In this document: one piece after another, positions 61,499 through 64,000 of the stretch | Layout of the letters: every line of letters begins with the position of its first letter | Position numbering within the stretch: position 1 is the stretch's first letter | Origin: HGM12713 sp045593725 | GTDB taxonomy: Bacteria > Bacillota > Clostridia > Oscillospirales > CAG-272 | Length of the DNA stretch: 64,000 bases | Direction of reading: 5' to 3' | Assembly: GCA_045593725.1 (NCBI GenBank) | Contig: JAZNXE010000028.1 | Location: forward strand, 13,762 to 77,761 | The notes under the pieces: generated by a model | What the model was told of the DNA's origin: nothing | Seen by the model: only the letters and a program-made list of their open reading frames with translations | Database searches by the model: none | Made by a program: the position numbers and the translations under genes

Positions 61499-63619
61499 AT
61501 GGCAAGAGAGTATTCACTTCAGAAAACAAGAAATATCGGTATCATGGCTCACATAGATGCCGGTAAAACAACAACTACCGAAAGAATTCTTTTCTATACC
61601 GGTAAGACTCACAAAATAGGTGAGACCCACGAGGGTGCGGCTACCATGGACTGGATGGTTCAGGAGCAGGAGAGAGGTATTACCATTACTTCTGCTGCTA
61701 CCACCTGTTTCTGGGCGCACACCAAGTATCATGAGGACCCTAAGGCGGTCAAAGAGAACACACACAGAATAAACATCATCGACACCCCCGGTCACGTTGA
61801 CTTTACTGTCGAGGTTGAGCGTTCGCTTCGTGTTCTTGACGGTTCTGTTACCGTTCTTTGCGCTAAGGGAGGCGTTGAGCCTCAGTCCGAAACTGTTTGG
61901 CGTCAGGCTGACAAGTACGGTGTTCCGCGTATGGCGTATGTCAACAAGATGGATATCACCGGTGCGGACTTTTACCGCGTTGTCGGAATGATGAAGGACA
62001 GACTTCACGCAAACGCAGTTCCGATACAGCTTCCCGTAGGTAAGGAAATGACCTTCAGAGGTATCGTTGACCTTATGACTATGGAGGCTGACATCTACTA
62101 CGATGACCTTGGCAAGGATATGAGAATCGAGGAGATTCCCGAGGACATGAAGGCACTTGCCGAGGAATACCGTGAGAAGATGATCGAGTCTATCTGTGAG
62201 ACCGATGAGGCGCTTATGGAGAAGTACTTCGGCGGTGAGGAGATCACCGTTGATGAGCTTAAGGAAGCGCTCAGAAGAGCTACAATAGCGAACCAGATAG
62301 TTCCCGTTGTTTGCGGAACCTCTTACAGAAACAAGGGCGTACAGAAGCTGCTTGACGCGGTTATCGACTATATGCCCGCTCCTACCGACATCCCCGCTAT
62401 CAAGGGTATCAACCCCGATACCGAGGAGGAGGACGAGAGAAAGGCTTCCGATGACGAGCCCTTCTCCGCACTCGCATTCAAGATTATGACCGACCCCTTC
62501 GTTGGAAAGCTTTGCTTCTTCCGTGTTTACTCGGGTAAGATCGAGGCTGGTACCACCGCGTACAACTCCAGCAAGGGATCCAGAGAGCGTTTCGGACGTA
62601 TTCTTCAGATGCACGCAAACGACCGTAAGGATATAGACGTATGCTACAGCGGTGATATCGCGGCTGTATCGGGCGTAAAGAATACCACCACAGGTGATAC
62701 CTTCTGCGACGAGAAGCATCCTATAATCCTTGAAAATATGGAATTCCCCGAACCCGTTATCAGCGTTGCTATCGAGCCTAAGACCCGCGCAGGTCAGGAG
62801 AAGATGGGTATTGCGCTTTCTAAGCTTGCAGAAGAAGACCCCACCTTCCGTACCTATACCGACGAGGAGACAGGTCAGACTATTATCGCGGGTATGGGTG
62901 AGCTTCACCTTGAAATCATCGTTGACAGACTTCTCCGTGAGTTTAAGGTAGAGGCAAACATCGGTAAGCCTCAGGTTGCATACAAGGAAACCATCCGTGC
63001 GAGGGTTGACCATGAGTGCAAGTACAAGAGACAGTCCGGTGGTTCCGGTCAGTACGGTCACGTTAAGATCATACTTGAGCCCAACGAGCCCGGCAAGGGA
63101 TATGAATTTATCAATGCCGTTACGGGCGGTGCAATTCCGAAGGAATTCATCGAGCCTGTTAACCAGGGTATCCAGGGCGCAATGCAGAACGGTGTTCTCG
63201 CAGGCTACAACGTTGTTGACGTTAAGGTAACCCTTTACGACGGTTCTTATCACGAGGTTGACTCCTCTGAAATGGCGTTCAAGATCGCAGGTTCTATGGC
63301 GTTCAAGGAAGCTATGAGAAAGGCTAACCCCGTTCTTACCGAGCCTATCACCAAGGTAGTTACTATCGTTCCCGACGAGTACCTCGGTACCGTTATGGGC
63401 GGCTTCAACTCCCGCCGCGGACAGATCCAGTCTATGGAATCCGCTAACGGTGTTCAGGAGCTTACCGCTATGGTTCCTCTGTCCGAGATGTTCGGATACG
63501 CAACAGACCTTCGTTCTATGACTCAGGGTCGTGGCGTTTATTCTATGGAACCCAGCCACTTTGCAGAAGTTCCTAAGTCCATTCAGGAGCAGATAATCAC
63601 TGCAAGAGCTAAAAAGTAA
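61499..63619 (+). CDS. fusA: Elongation factor G (canonical)
   Basis: 706 aa translocase. The G domain is standard: AHIDAGKTTTTERI, RGITITSAATT, DTPGHVDFTVEVERSLRVLDG and VNKMDITGADFY. Domain IV has RQSGGSGQYGHVKI and the C-terminus QGRGVYSMEPSHFAEVP. It keeps the catalytic His that the paralogue at 10.1 kb has lost. AGGAG precedes the ATG. Confidence 0.99.
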   Translation: MAREYSLQKTRNIGIMAHIDAGKTTTTERILFYTGKTHKIGETHEGAATMDWMVQEQERGITITSAATTCFWAHTKYHEDPKAVKENTHRINIIDTPGHVDFTVEVERSLRVLDGSVTVLCAKGGVEPQSETVWRQADKYGVPRMAYVNKMDITGADFYRVVGMMKDRLHANAVPIQLPVGKEMTFRGIVDLMTMEADIYYDDLGKDMRIEEIPEDMKALAEEYREKMIESICETDEALMEKYFGGEEITVDELKEALRRATIANQIVPVVCGTSYRNKGVQKLLDAVIDYMPAPTDIPAIKGINPDTEEEDERKASDDEPFSALAFKIMTDPFVGKLCFFRVYSGKIEAGTTAYNSSKGSRERFGRILQMHANDRKDIDVCYSGDIAAVSGVKNTTTGDTFCDEKHPIILENMEFPEPVISVAIEPKTRAGQEKMGIALSKLAEEDPTFRTYTDEETGQTIIAGMGELHLEIIVDRLLREFKVEANIGKPQVAYKETIRARVDHECKYKRQSGGSGQYGHVKIILEPNEPGKGYEFINAVTGGAIPKEFIEPVNQGIQGAMQNGVLAGYNVVDVKVTLYDGSYHEVDSSEMAFKIAGSMAFKEAMRKANPVLTEPITKVVTIVPDEYLGTVMGGFNSRRGQIQSMESANGVQELTAMVPLSEMFGYATDLRSMTQGRGVYSMEPSHFAEVPKSIQEQIITARAKK

Positions 63620-63671
63620 TCAAAAACAAAATTTAAAAATTTAAAAATAAAATTATTGGAGGAAATTCAAA

Positions 63672-64000
63672 ATGGCAAAGGCTACATTTGAACGTACCAA
63701 GCCCCACGTTAACATTGGTACAATCGGTCACGTTGACCATGGTAAGACTACTCTTACCGCAGCTATCACTAAGACTCTCGGTCTTGTAAACGGTAATGTT
63801 GAGTTCATGGCATACGACCAGATCGACAACGCTCCCGAGGAGAGAGCAAGAGGAATCACAATCAACACCAGACACGTTGAGTATGAGACTGAGTCTCGCC
63901 ACTACGCTCACGTTGACTGCCCCGGCCACGCTGACTACGTTAAGAACATGATCACCGGTGCAGCTCAGATGGACGGCGCTATCCTCGTTGTTGCAGGTAC
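63672..64000 (+). CDS. tuf: Elongation factor Tu, N-terminal part (cut by window end)
   Basis: 109 codons are visible. MAKATFERTKPHVNIGTIGH, GHVDHGKTTLTAAITK, RARGITINTRHVEYET and DCPGHADYVKNMITGAAQMD are the EF-Tu G domain. The Shine-Dalgarno GGAGG is at 63658-63662. It ends the str operon in standard order. Confidence 0.98.
   Translation, partial: MAKATFERTKPHVNIGTIGHVDHGKTTLTAAITKTLGLVNGNVEFMAYDQIDNAPEERARGITINTRHVEYETESRHYAHVDCPGHADYVKNMITGAAQMDGAILVVAG

Overview
The window reads as a chromosomal segment of a low-to-medium GC Bacillota (Firmicutes), most likely class Clostridia of the gut/anaerobe type. Reasons: a SigK-type sporulation sigma factor, a T-box leader, an L10 leader, intrinsic terminators after most transcription units, TTGACA-17-TATAAT promoters, strong AGGAGG ribosome binding sites, a V-type rather than F-type ATPase operon, a PPi-type phosphofructokinase and a GTP-type PEP carboxykinase. 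Species cannot be fixed from the sequence.

Layout. 0-4.2 kb: end of a UPF0210 gene, sigK (opposite strand, stop codons overlapping), PPi-phosphofructokinase, ZIP metal transporter, D-lactate-type dehydrogenase. 4.2-9.8 kb: mgtE behind a long structured leader, then metG-gpsA-tatD packed tightly. 9.8-13.7 kb: an EF-G paralogue with a changed GTPase motif and a CPA2 antiporter. 13.7-15.4 kb: trpB2 on the minus strand under a tryptophan (UGG) T-box. 15.5-20.6 kb: an unrecognised gene, a BspA-type leucine-rich-repeat lipoprotein, recG and a small gene whose ribosome binding site lies inside the recG terminator. 20.7-29.6 kb: a complete nine-gene V-ATPase operon (G-I-K-E-C-F-A-B-D) whose c-ring subunit keeps the sodium ligands. 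29.6-34.9 kb (minus): rplJ-rplL with an L10 leader, a WYL-type regulator, a membrane protein and clpC. 35.0-38.0 kb (minus): mecA-like adaptor and leaderless peptidoglycan-binding proteins, ending upstream of clpC. 38.1-43.1 kb: Rad3/DinG-like helicase, aminotransferase, YhcC-type radical SAM protein.

43.1-45.9 kb is the only clearly accessory stretch: interspersed palindromic repeats, a candidate non-coding RNA with its own terminator, a strongly folded leader before a lipoprotein gene of AT-richer composition, another folded element after it, and a decayed REP-associated tyrosine transposase. 45.9-64 kb is core again: cysK, rpsT, rpoB-rpoC, a purine-type permease, eno, pckG, and the str operon rpsL-rpsG-fusA-tuf, with tuf cut by the window end.

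How it fits together: PPi-PFK, enolase, GTP-PEPCK and lactate-type dehydrogenase point to a fermentative anaerobe economising on phosphate-bond energy; the predicted Na+-V-ATPase and the CPA2 antiporter would maintain ion gradients; mecA and clpC give a regulated-proteolysis pair beside wall- or spore-associated proteins. No CRISPR array, rRNA or tRNA gene was seen. The best candidates for something undescribed are the RNAs of 43.7-44.13 kb and 45.39-45.48 kb, the mgtE leader, the recG terminator/RBS overlap and the signal-less peptidoglycan-binding cluster.
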